From assembly GCA_022784645.1 (NCBI GenBank), contig JALFZG010000065.1:1-48311 (forward strand): DNA of 48,311 nt, read 5' to 3'. The notes beneath the pieces were generated by a model, which did no database searches, was not told the origin of the DNA, and saw only the letters and a list, made by a program, of their open reading frames with translations. This document shows, piece after piece, positions 17,676 through 24,146 of this stretch (position 1 is its first letter; each line of letters opens with the position of its first letter). Position numbers and translations under genes: made by a program. This DNA is from Bacteroidales bacterium. Its GTDB lineage: Bacteria; Bacteroidota; Bacteroidia; Bacteroidales; Paludibacteraceae.

Positions 17676-18515
17676 TCAGATGCACGCCAGCAGCACATAC
17701 AGCAGATTGCAAATACCGGCTGTCAGGAGGCAGGTGTTATACGCTTTGCCGTTGGCGTCTCTTACGTTTTTCCAAAGAATGAGCAGGAAAATTACCATGG
17801 AAAACATCCAATAATCATCAAAAGCGAGATAAGCCAATAGCGGACAAAGCAGGACGTACACGAGCATTGCTATCTCTCCTGCTCGTTTGCCAAACCGCAC
17901 CACAAACGTGCGTTTCCCTACCGCGCTATCTGCCTCTCTGTCGCGTAAGTTATTGATCATCAATACGCACATCGAAATCAGTCCGCATACGCTTCCGCCT
18001 GCGAAAGCCGGCCAATAGAAAAACGCATTCCCCTGCAAATAACAGGTTCCCATAGCCGCAATCACGCCATAATAAAGGAATACAAAAATATCGGCTATGC
18101 CCAAATAACTGAGCGAGAATCTCGTAGCAGTATATAGCCATGCAAACAGTAGTGCGGTCAGTCCGATAAGCAGAATAGGCCATCCGCCTATGCAAACGAG
18201 CCACAAGCCGGTGCCCAACGCGATGGCCAGCGTTATTCCTATCGCTACCAGCATCTGCTTCGGCCCTACTTCGCCCTCCGCGAGCGCGCGCTTGAAACCG
18301 GCTCTGCCGGCCTTGTCAGCGCCTTTCTTAAAATCATAATAGTCGTTGATCAGATTGCTCAGCACCTGCAGCGCAATAGCGCAAATCAACGTGATAATGG
18401 CGATGCGCCAATCGCATGCCAACGGACTGACTATCAGTCCGATACATACCGGACAAATCGATGCAAATAACGTCTGCGGACGAATAATGCGAAACCAAAG
18501 TAATAGCTGCTTCAT
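17676..18515 (-). CDS. menA: 1,4-dihydroxy-2-naphthoate polyprenyltransferase
   Basis: 279 residues, a UbiA-superfamily integral membrane protein with about eight hydrophobic helices. The Asp-rich prenyl-diphosphate site is NDYYDFKKGAD (residues 57-67), and a second site lies in NNLRDREAD (about 188-196). The segment after the first motif (GRAGFKRALAEGEV) is MenA-like rather than UbiA-like. It makes demethylmenaquinone for anaerobic respiration. It converges with gluQ (24-bp gap) and has its own promoter at 18566-18597. Confidence 0.88.
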   Translation of the reverse strand: MKQLLLWFRIIRPQTLFASICPVCIGLIVSPLACDWRIAIITLICAIALQVLSNLINDYYDFKKGADKAGRAGFKRALAEGEVGPKQMLVAIGITLAIALGTGLWLVCIGGWPILLIGLTALLFAWLYTATRFSLSYLGIADIFVFLYYGVIAAMGTCYLQGNAFFYWPAFAGGSVCGLISMCVLMINNLRDREADSAVGKRTFVVRFGKRAGEIAMLVYVLLCPLLAYLAFDDYWMFSMVIFLLILWKNVRDANGKAYNTCLLTAGICNLLYVLLACI

Positions 18516-18565
18516 ACGAAAGATAGGGGCTTAGAACGCCCCACTCGAAAGTGTTAAACCACGTG

Positions 18566-18597
18566 CAAAGGTACTGCTTTTTTCTAAAATATGCAAA
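18566..18597 (-). promoter_or_regulatory. menA promoter
   Basis: Minus-strand TACCTTTG (18573-18566) and TTTG (18597-18594) with a 20-nt spacer; the -7 box lies about 50 bp upstream of the menA start. Confidence 0.8.
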
Positions 18598-18685
18598 AAA
18601 ACGACTGATTTTCATGTTTTTTGAGCATTTTCTTGCTTTCCGGCGAAAAAATCGAAGAAAAATGCAAACTCGTACCTTAGGGCAA

Positions 18686-18717
18686 CTTGCGCAGTTCGAT
18701 TTTTTGTTGTACTTTTG
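18686..18717 (+). promoter_or_regulatory. Orphan plus-strand promoter reading into repeat region A
   Basis: TACTTTTG at 18710-18717 is a good -7 box; CTTG at 18686-18689 sits exactly 20 nt upstream as a near-match to TTTG. Downstream there is no gene on this strand, only the repeat region 18732-19060, so it may drive a non-coding transcript. Confidence 0.45.
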
Positions 18718-18731
18718 CAGCGCAATTGACA

Positions 18732-19060
18732 ATTATCCTGTATTATCCTGAAATAAGTAGACACCCTTACTCTAAAATGTGTAACGTTTGTAACGTTTGT
18801 AACGTTTTGATATAAATGCCAACACATTACTGCACTGTTTGTAATGTTTTGACATAAATGCCAACACATTACTGCACTGTTTGTAACGTTCGCTCCGCTC
18901 ACTGCTTCGTCGCTGCGCGCCTCGCTGCTTTGACATAAATGCAAACGCGTTACTGCATTGTTTGTGCGTTTTGAAGTAAATCTTTCAGATTTCTGCAGAT
19001 ACTATCAGCAGCCAACAAACAATACGCCGGAGCTCGCACTCCGGATTGGCTACATGCAGC
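18732..19060 (+). repeat. Repeat region A: left arm of a long inverted repeat, with GTAACGTTT and 42-bp tandem units
   Basis: Order: TATTATCCTGAAATAAGTAG ACAC, CTTACTCTAAAATGT, three perfect GTAACGTTT units (18781-18807), two 42-bp tandem units 18804-18845 and 18846-18887 (GTTTTGACATAAATGCCAAC...) differing at two positions, a GCTTCG-rich spacer, a third diverged unit (about 18927-18967), then TCTTTCAGATTTCTGCAGAT, GCCAACAAACAATAC (19012-19026) and the hairpin CCGGAG...CTCCGG (19027-19044). Most of this returns in inverted orientation at 22321-22623. It is not coding; the frame at 18612-18944 that reads VTNVTNVT is a product of the repeats. Confidence 0.8.
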
Positions 19061-19122
19061 AGAATCTGCCGCATCTCTTGCTCCCCGCTCTCTGCTTCGC
19101 GCAGCGGCTGCGGTATCCCAAA

Positions 19123-20994
19123 TTAGCGGATGCGATTGCCTAAAATGGTATATTCTTCGTTGTTTCTTACGATAACAATCTGTCCATCTACCATGCGTTT
19201 CTCAGCCGCTTTTTGTTCTGCATTCTCTTGTAGGGCTGACTCGGGCTCCTCTGAGAAGACCATGCCTTCGATAACCACATTACGCAAGGCGATGTACTTA
19301 CCGCTCTTGGCTTCTGAATATTCGTGCCAAGGGAGGATGCGAACATGCAACGTTTGTCCGGCAGGGATTGTGATGGTGGGCGTCCATGATTCCGAATAAA
19401 TCTGCTTGTTGGTCATGTTTTTCTTCTCCGCAATGGTCGTCACATCGTCCATCGTATCGTTCATGCCCGTGTTTACATGCAAGCACATATAGCCGGTGGA
19501 GTGGGCGGCCATGTCCATGCTGATGCGGGTGATGCGCACTTGTGCTTCAGCAGGGGCGGTGATGGCGAAATCCACATATCGGCTCACGTTCTCGTCAATC
19601 TCATTTGCGGGCCAAGCCGTCTTTGCACCCGCATCGTCAGCATTGTGAATGCGCACCATGGATATGGTCGATTCGGTGCCATCCGTAAATTCCGCCTTGG
19701 AGTCAGTGGCAAGCATGTGTTGCATCGTGAGGGCTGCGGCGATAGGGCCAACCGTCACAACATCGGTGATAGTAGCCTTGTCCGCAATTGCCCAGGTGGC
19801 AGAAACTTCCATACCGCCATCAAGTGAGATCACGTTGGCTGTAACATCCACCACATTGCGTTGGTTGCCGCAAACGAACACCACACTGTCTGTTTGTTGC
19901 CCTGCGGCAGCGTAGAGCGCCTGCACTTTGATGCGCTGGAAAAGGGAGCCACCGGCGTAGCTGAGGGAGAGCGAGGGGCTGAACGTCTCGCCATCGAGCG
20001 AGAGTAGCAGATTGCCCGAGGCGGTTGCCGTGATCGTGCCGGCTTCTGGCGTGAGTCCCGAACCCGAGAGCAACACCTCTTTCAGCTGCGCAACTCCGCT
20101 GTACGTGTCGCCCAATTGGATGGATGCGGGAGAGACGGTCATCGAGGTGGGGATGGTGATGAACGAAGCAAGAGCGGGGATACTGTCTTTGAGCATCTGC
20201 GCTCCAAGGCGACCTACTTGCATCGCTCCTCCGGCCTTCAGGTGGGTGTTGTCGCCATTGCAGAAAAGGGTGGAGGTGCAGGTGGCTTCGCCCAATTGCA
20301 GGTAGAGGTTTTTGGTGGCTTCTGTGAGGTTGATAAACGGCACGTTCTTCTCTTGCGCTACGATACGCATGGCTTCAACGTAATCCATCGTGTGGTCAGA
20401 AGCGGGCAGTGATTGGCTCTTCAGCAGTTGCCCGTTTTCGAGTTTCCAGAAATTATCACCAAGGTCGTGCTGGCCATTGCGTTTGATGGTGTTGCCGTTG
20501 AAATACTTACGGCAGATAGGGCCCACAAGAATGGGGTTAACGCCCAAAGCACGAGCTTCGTCGATGTAGAGGCGGAGCATGTCGCGGTAGGTGGAATAGG
20601 GGCAAGTGCCGCGAGCATCGGTGAGGGCCGGCAAACCATTGGCTGCGTTGTAAGCGGCCAACTCGAGGTTGTCCGTGCCGTACGTTACGGTGCCTTCGTC
20701 GTTGTGTGCGAACTGAATAAGCAGGTAGTCGCCTGCTGCCATCTGACTCTTTACCGACGGCCAGTTGTTGTTGTAAAACTGACGGGTGTCAGCACCGGAT
20801 TTGCCGCGGTTATTGATGGTGATGCTATCTGCGTCAAAGAACGACTGCAGGTATTGGCACCAGCCGCGTTTGTCGGTGGTGTTCTCGTCGTAATCAGCCA
20901 TCGTGCTATCGCCGATAGTGTGAACTTTTATTTTTGCGCTTGCCGTGCTCAGCAGCAGCAATGCGGTGGTTAGAAGAAGGATATATTTTTTCAT
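19123..20994 (-). CDS. Secreted SGNH/GDSL acetylesterase, rhamnogalacturonan acetylesterase-like (CE12 type)
   Basis: 623 residues from the ATG at 20994; the longer in-frame start at 21156 would put the signal peptide 55 residues in and spans the promoter. Signal peptide ends TASA (residue 20). SGNH motifs: GDSTMADY (Ser30), the block II Gly in NNRGKSGADTRQF (about 61-73), FAHND (Asn98), and the catalytic Asp248/His251 in GDNTHLKAGG. This resembles rhamnogalacturonan acetylesterases (YesT/RhgT), which deacetylate pectin. Residues about 320-590 form beta domains of unknown role. The last 25 residues hold DGQIVIVRNNEEYTILG, like the tail of the LRR protein at 3596-5377. The gene stands alone, flanked by inverted repeats, with its own promoter. 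Confidence 0.85.
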   Translation of the reverse strand: MKKYILLLTTALLLLSTASAKIKVHTIGDSTMADYDENTTDKRGWCQYLQSFFDADSITINNRGKSGADTRQFYNNNWPSVKSQMAAGDYLLIQFAHNDEGTVTYGTDNLELAAYNAANGLPALTDARGTCPYSTYRDMLRLYIDEARALGVNPILVGPICRKYFNGNTIKRNGQHDLGDNFWKLENGQLLKSQSLPASDHTMDYVEAMRIVAQEKNVPFINLTEATKNLYLQLGEATCTSTLFCNGDNTHLKAGGAMQVGRLGAQMLKDSIPALASFITIPTSMTVSPASIQLGDTYSGVAQLKEVLLSGSGLTPEAGTITATASGNLLLSLDGETFSPSLSLSYAGGSLFQRIKVQALYAAAGQQTDSVVFVCGNQRNVVDVTANVISLDGGMEVSATWAIADKATITDVVTVGPIAAALTMQHMLATDSKAEFTDGTESTISMVRIHNADDAGAKTAWPANEIDENVSRYVDFAITAPAEAQVRITRISMDMAAHSTGYMCLHVNTGMNDTMDDVTTIAEKKNMTNKQIYSESWTPTITIPAGQTLHVRILPWHEYSEAKSGKYIALRNVVIEGMVFSEEPESALQENAEQKAAEKRMVDGQIVIVRNNEEYTILGNRIR

Positions 20995-21028
20995 TTGTGT
21001 TTTTTCTATTGATTTACCTTTGCGACTG

Positions 21029-21060
21029 CAAAGGTACAACAAATTTTTGACATATACAAA
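21029..21060 (-). promoter_or_regulatory. Promoter of the acetylesterase gene
   Basis: Minus-strand TACCTTTG (21036-21029) and TTTG (21060-21057), 20-nt spacer, 35 bp before the ATG. The -7 box is part of a perfect inverted repeat, TTACCTTTGC-gact-GCAAAGGTAA-like, at 21014-21037, which could also be a regulator site. Confidence 0.8.
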
Positions 21061-21334
21061 TCTTAAGGCAAAAAAAATGAAAAAAACTGCCAAAAACTGT
21101 TTATTTTCTGCATTTTGCACTATTTTGTGTTTTATATGATAACGCAAAAAGCGCATCTGTCACTCTCCTCTCGCAAATCTTACAACTGTCAACAAAATTA
21201 GGAAAGTGTCAATATTTGCGGAAAGTGTCTGCTTTCTTAGGAAAAATAGTATTAACCTGTCTACTTTTTGCGGAAAAGACAGTGATGCGAAGCAGCGAGC
21301 TAAACTAAGCAGCGACGAAGCAGCGATTTAAAGA

Positions 21335-21459
21335 GAGCGTTACAAACAGCGAAGTAGCGCGAAGCAGCTCGAAGAGCGTTACAAGCAGCGAAGTAGCGCG
21401 AAGCAGCTCGAAGAGCGTTACAAGCGTTACAAACATTACACATATGAGAGTAAGGTATC
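21335..21459 (-). repeat. 39-bp tandem repeat followed by repeat copy B
   Basis: GAGCGTTACAAACAGCGAAG... repeats as two 39-bp units (21335-21373, 21374-21412) that differ at one base, then a third start at 21413. It runs into GCGTTACAAACATTACACAT and GAGAGTAAGG (21424-21459), the reverse complement of the CTTACTCT-ATGTGTAACG leader of regions A and C. Copy B therefore has the A/C leader on the minus strand with the GTAACG word spaced by GCTTCG-rich filler. Confidence 0.7.
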
Positions 21460-21621
21460 ATCAGCTATGCTTTTTTCGGCCATTACTACCTACTTTTAGC
21501 CACCTTACTACCAACTTTTCGGTATTTTATATGCCATTTTCCCATAAGTTTAAATGATAAATTTGGGGGGATGTATCGTAAGGGGGGAGTATTATATTAT
21601 ACTATATGCGCACACGCGCCT

Positions 21622-21745
21622 GAGACTCAAAAATGTGTAACGTTTGTAACGTTTGTAACGTTTTGACATAAATGCCAACGCGTTACTGCACTGTTTGTAA
21701 CCGCTCGCATGGCTCGCTGTTTTGACAAATATGCCAACAAGTTCT
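21622..21745 (+). repeat. Repeat copy C (direct orientation to A)
   Basis: Contains ACTCAAAAATGT, three perfect GTAACGTTT units (21637-21663), one 42-bp unit GTTTTGACATAAATGCCAAC... (about 21660-21701), then CGCTCGCATGGCTCGCTG and a degenerate start of another unit (TTTTGACAAATATGCCAAC). Same order as region A but only one full 42-bp unit. Confidence 0.75.
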
Positions 21746-21840
21746 GAAATAAAACACAACACGAAATATTTGTAAATATGCAACTCCTCTGTATTTTTAC
21801 AGAGTTAATCGCATTTTTTTCAGATTTCGTGCATTTTACT

Positions 21841-21872
21841 TTTTTTTTATCCAAATTTTTGCAGTAATTTTG
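21841..21872 (+). promoter_or_regulatory. Possible orphan promoter upstream of hairpin array 1
   Basis: TAATTTTG at 21865-21872 is a consensus -7 box. The -33 position (21841-21844) reads TTTT rather than TTTG. Transcription would start near 21880 and run into the hairpin array at 21955. No gene follows. Confidence 0.4.
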
Positions 21873-21954
21873 AACCGCAATTCAATATAATCGCACGCTC
21901 ATCGCACGTTCATAGCGCAGTCATCGCACACACTTACACGAATAACCGCTGAGA

Positions 21955-22212
21955 GCCCTGCAGGCGGTCCAGATGCGCTTCGCGCGTTCCAAGAGCCCTT
22001 CGGGCGTTCCAGGAGTTCCAAGCGCCAAGGAGCAGGCTAGAAGCCTGCGGCGTTCCATTGGCCGAGGGCCGTTCCAGAGGAAATAGGACGGAGATAATAT
22101 CTCCTGCCAATAAACAATACAAAATAGCTCTGCGGGCGTGCCACTGCCGCGTAGAGCCTTGCGGGCTGTTCCAGGGGCTGAAGCCTGTTCCAATTGCCCT
22201 TTGGGCGTTTCA
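21955..22212. repeat. Hairpin-GTTCCA array 1
   Basis: A series of about 19-21-bp units, each a short inverted repeat followed by GTTCCA (or a one-base variant). Examples: GCGC-TTC-GCGC then GTTCCA at 21975-21991; GCCC-TTC-GGGC then GTTCCA at 21995-22011; GCAGGCT-AGA-AGCCTGC with GTTCCA at 22052; GGCC-GAG-GGCC then GTTCCA at 22060-22076; AGCC-TTGCG-GGCT then GTTCCA at 22155-22173; GGC-TGAA-GCC with GTTCCA at 22187; GCCC-TTT-GGGC then GTTTCA at 22196-22212. Stems differ in sequence but stay paired. In the middle (about 22085-22150) there is GGAGATAATATCTCC, GCCAATAAACAATAC and a larger stem. No coding potential. Confidence 0.75.
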
Positions 22213-22320
22213 GCGGATATCTGACGGAGATAATATAGGGAGCTATCCCGTCCTGCCAACGAACAATACGAGAATCGCAGGCTGCGATATCACTACACTG
22301 ACATCCACAGTAGGAAAGCT
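22213..22320. repeat. Second GACGGAGATAATAT / CCAACGAACAATAC block
   Basis: TGACGGAGATAATATAGGGA near 22222 and GTCCTGCCAACGAACAATAC near 22250 repeat the order seen at about 22087-22120 (GGACGGAGATAATATCTCCT ... GCCAATAAACAATAC). Each AACAATAC word is followed by a different stem, here GCAGGCTGC. The same word lies at 19012-19026 and, inverted, at 22353-22367. Confidence 0.6.
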
Positions 22321-22623
22321 GCTGCATGCAGCCTATCTAGAATGCGAGCTCCGGCGTATTGTTTGTTGGCTGCTGATAGTATCTGCAGAAATCTGAAAGA
22401 TTTACATCAACATGTACAAACAGTGCAGTAACGTGTTGACATTTATGTCAAAACGTTACAAACGTTACAAACGTTACACATTTTAGAGTAAGGATATGGC
22501 GCTGCGCGGCGTTCCAGATGCGCCAAGGCGCGTTCCAGCGGCTGCAGCCTGTTCCATTTGCGCTTCGCGCGTTCCAGTGGTCGGAGGTGGCGGATAATAG
22601 TGTCTACTTATTTCAGGATAAGA
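22321..22623 (-). repeat. Repeat region D: right arm of the long inverted repeat
   Basis: Reverse complement of region A: GCTGCATGCAGCC, GCGAGCTCCGGCGTATTGTT, TGTTGGCTGCTGATAGTATC, TGCAGAAATCTGAAAGATTT, one 42-bp unit, three perfect AAACGTTAC units (22451-22477), ACATTTTAGAGTAAGG (to about 22494), and after an insert GTGTCTACTTATTTCAGGAT at about 22600. The insert (about 22495-22598) is hairpin array 2, which region A lacks. The arm distance across the acetylesterase gene is about 3.3 kb. Confidence 0.8.
22499..22576. repeat. Hairpin-GTTCCA array 2 (inserted in region D)
   Basis: Four units in a row with GTTCCA starting at 22511, 22532, 22551 and 22571, that is 21, 19 and 20 bp apart. Stems: a GC-rich one at 22499-22510, GCGCC-AA-GGCGC at 22520-22531, GGCTGCAGCC at 22540-22549, GCGC-TTC-GCGC at 22560-22570. 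Same design as array 1 but inside the inverted repeat arm, where the other arm has nothing. Confidence 0.75.
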
Positions 22624-22675
22624 CGGGGTGTATGATGTGTTTTGTCAGTAAGAAGATTTACTGGTATATAGGCAC

Positions 22676-22709
22676 GCAAACAAGTCAGGCGCTGAATGCG
22701 TCTGACTTG
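22676..22709 (-). terminator. Terminator of secG
   Basis: On the minus strand CAAGTCAGACGC pairs with GCGCCTGACTTG (plus 22681-22688 with 22702-22709, extended inward), followed by TTTG. The stem is strong and the U-run short. It lies 33 bp past the secG stop. Confidence 0.6.
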
Positions 22710-22741
22710 AGAAGGAAAACGTTATGCTGAAAAGTATGCGC

Positions 22742-23101
22742 TTATTCCTCGGCGGGAGCTTCTTGAGCATCCTCGCCAAACGCATTTGCATTCGTATTGG
22801 CAGCTGCCTGCTTAGCAGCTTCTGCTGCATCGGTAGCTTGCTCCATCACCTGGCTCTCTTCTTTCACGGTAGCTACATCCGTCTTATGGATGCCGGCAGC
22901 AAATACAGAAAGCAGAGCAATAACTGCAATAAGGCCCCAAGTGGTTTTCTCAAGGAAGTCGGCCGTCTTAGGAGCACCCATCACTTGGTTGCCGCTTGCG
23001 AAACCGCTTGCCAAACCACCACCTTTAGCGTTTTGAACCAATACGAGCAGCGTGATCAGAATAGCTGCAAGTACGATAACTACAGTAAGAAAAATGTACA
23101 T
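22742..23101 (-). CDS. secG: Preprotein translocase subunit SecG
   Basis: 119 residues. Two TM helices (residues 2-20 and about 55-75) flank the conserved loop VLVQNAKGGGLASGFASGNQ, diagnostic of SecG. The last 40 residues are an Ala/Glu-rich acidic tail of low complexity, longer than in E. coli and common in Bacteroidota. SecG helps SecYEG-SecA protein export at the inner membrane. It has its own promoter (23142-23173), though it also lies downstream of the hypothetical-lptE genes in the same direction. Confidence 0.9.
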   Translation of the reverse strand: MYIFLTVVIVLAAILITLLVLVQNAKGGGLASGFASGNQVMGAPKTADFLEKTTWGLIAVIALLSVFAAGIHKTDVATVKEESQVMEQATDAAEAAKQAAANTNANAFGEDAQEAPAEE

Positions 23102-23141
23102 ATTTGTTGTATAATTTTTGTTTTGAATGAATTTCGGGCTG

Positions 23142-23173
23142 CAAAGGTACTGCTTTTTTTTGAATTGACCAAA
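23142..23173 (-). promoter_or_regulatory. secG promoter
   Basis: Minus-strand TACCTTTG (23149-23142) and TTTG (23173-23170), 20-nt spacer, 41 bp before the secG ATG, so secG can be expressed separately from the genes upstream. Confidence 0.85.
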
Positions 23174-23209
23174 TATTTTGACTTAAAAATGCTTTTTTCG
23201 GCTTTTCTG

Positions 23210-23611
23210 CTATGCGTTGTATTCGCGAAGGGAGATGTATCGCTTGCGGATTTCGTCGAACGAGAGCCCCTTTTGTTCGGCCACTTCTTTCATTTTCTCT
23301 ATCATATCAAAGTATGACTGCGTGTGGCTTTCGCCATAGCGCTTGTATGCGCGTTGCGAACGTTTAATCTTACGCGGATGAAGGAAGAGATAGATGGACG
23401 TTTGGGGCGGTACGGCCAACATGGCTCGGTCAAAATCTTGTGCGTTTATTGGATTTCCATCCTTCTGTTCATCGTATTGCGCTTTGAGCAGCAGCAGTCG
23501 CGCAGAGGCGCAGTAAGGCGCATATTGGAGCAAGTCGCGCAAAGCCTCTGCTTGCGAGGCATCTACCGATGTGGGCGCTTCCAGTAGTTGGGTGTATTCT
23601 TCTAAATCCAT
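23210..23611 (-). CDS. Conserved small Bacteroidota protein between lptE and secG
   Basis: 133 residues, no signal peptide or TM segment. It is predicted helical, with LRDLLQYAPYCASARLLLLK at 26-45, a TPR-like helix pair, and a basic middle (HPRKIKRSQRAYKRYG). I recognise this type of protein by its place next to lptE and secG in other Bacteroidales genomes but know no function for it. The 2-bp gap to lptE suggests translational coupling. Confidence 0.7.
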   Translation of the reverse strand: MDLEEYTQLLEAPTSVDASQAEALRDLLQYAPYCASARLLLLKAQYDEQKDGNPINAQDFDRAMLAVPPQTSIYLFLHPRKIKRSQRAYKRYGESHTQSYFDMIEKMKEVAEQKGLSFDEIRKRYISLREYNA

Positions 23612-23613
23612 GA

Positions 23614-24123
23614 TTACCAGCGTGCTACAGTGTCGTTATAAATGTTTTCGGCAATCTCCTTAATCATAAGGTTGCAGAGCTCTTCCTGCACATCGCTAAG
23701 CATCTGGGAGGATTCGAACGTCTGATAGGCTGAGTAGGTTTTGTCAAACGACTCTTCGGGGTTGACGTTGTTCGTAAACCGCACTTTCACCGTGATGGTG
23801 AGTTTGGTTTCTGCCGAATAGGAGTCAGCAGAGATAGCCATCGGCGTGAGGGCATAACCCGTGATTTCGCCCTCGAGTTCGAGGTCGCCACTCTTGCGGC
23901 TCACTTCGAGTCGTGTTTGACGCTGGTAGATATCACGAATGCCTTGGGTGAGGTCAGCCGAAAGGGCTGGATAAACGAGTGCGGCATTGTTGGGGAACTC
24001 GGAGATGGCAATGGAGCGAATCTTCGAGTAGTCGATGGATGCACCATTGAACTTATACGAGATGGAGCAGCTCTGCAGCCCCAAGGCGCAAAGCAGAAGT
24101 ATGAGAAGTCGATACTGTTTCAT
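23614..24123 (-). CDS. lptE: LPS-assembly lipoprotein LptE
   Basis: 169 residues with lipobox LGLQSC (lipidated Cys19), followed by ISYKFNGASIDYSKIRSIAI, typical of the Bacteroidota LptE family. The rest is an alpha/beta sandwich with LTQGIRDIYQRQTRLEV and strands with TKLTITVKVRF. LptE plugs the LptD barrel that places lipopolysaccharide in the outer leaflet. It lies 23 bp downstream of the sigma-54-type regulator and 2 bp before the small protein. Confidence 0.85.
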   Translation of the reverse strand: MKQYRLLILLLCALGLQSCSISYKFNGASIDYSKIRSIAISEFPNNAALVYPALSADLTQGIRDIYQRQTRLEVSRKSGDLELEGEITGYALTPMAISADSYSAETKLTITVKVRFTNNVNPEESFDKTYSAYQTFESSQMLSDVQEELCNLMIKEIAENIYNDTVARW

Positions 24124-24146
24124 TGTTTTGGACTACGGAAGCCGAT

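Larger units (their letters stand above)
21157..21954. other. Gene-free part of the accessory island
   Basis: No credible gene. It holds a hairpin CTGTCTACTTTTTGCGG...AAGACAG near 21257-21283, the 39-bp tandem repeat (21335-21412), repeat copies B and C, an orphan promoter (21841-21872), and a stretch of TCATCGCAC/GTTCAT words (about 21890-21930) related to those at 42545-42600. Confidence 0.6.

Noticed and set aside
18612..18944. Frame reading VTNVTNVT near region A
   Set aside because: Produced by the 9-bp GTAACGTTT and 42-bp repeats; no start context, promoter or homology pattern of a protein.
21955..22576. CRISPR array
   Set aside because: Units are about 20 bp, the constant part is only GTTCCA, and the variable parts are self-complementary stems, not spacers; no cas genes.
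22724..23317. 197-residue plus frame opposite secG
   Set aside because: Antisense to secG and its promoter; SecG on the minus strand is unmistakable.
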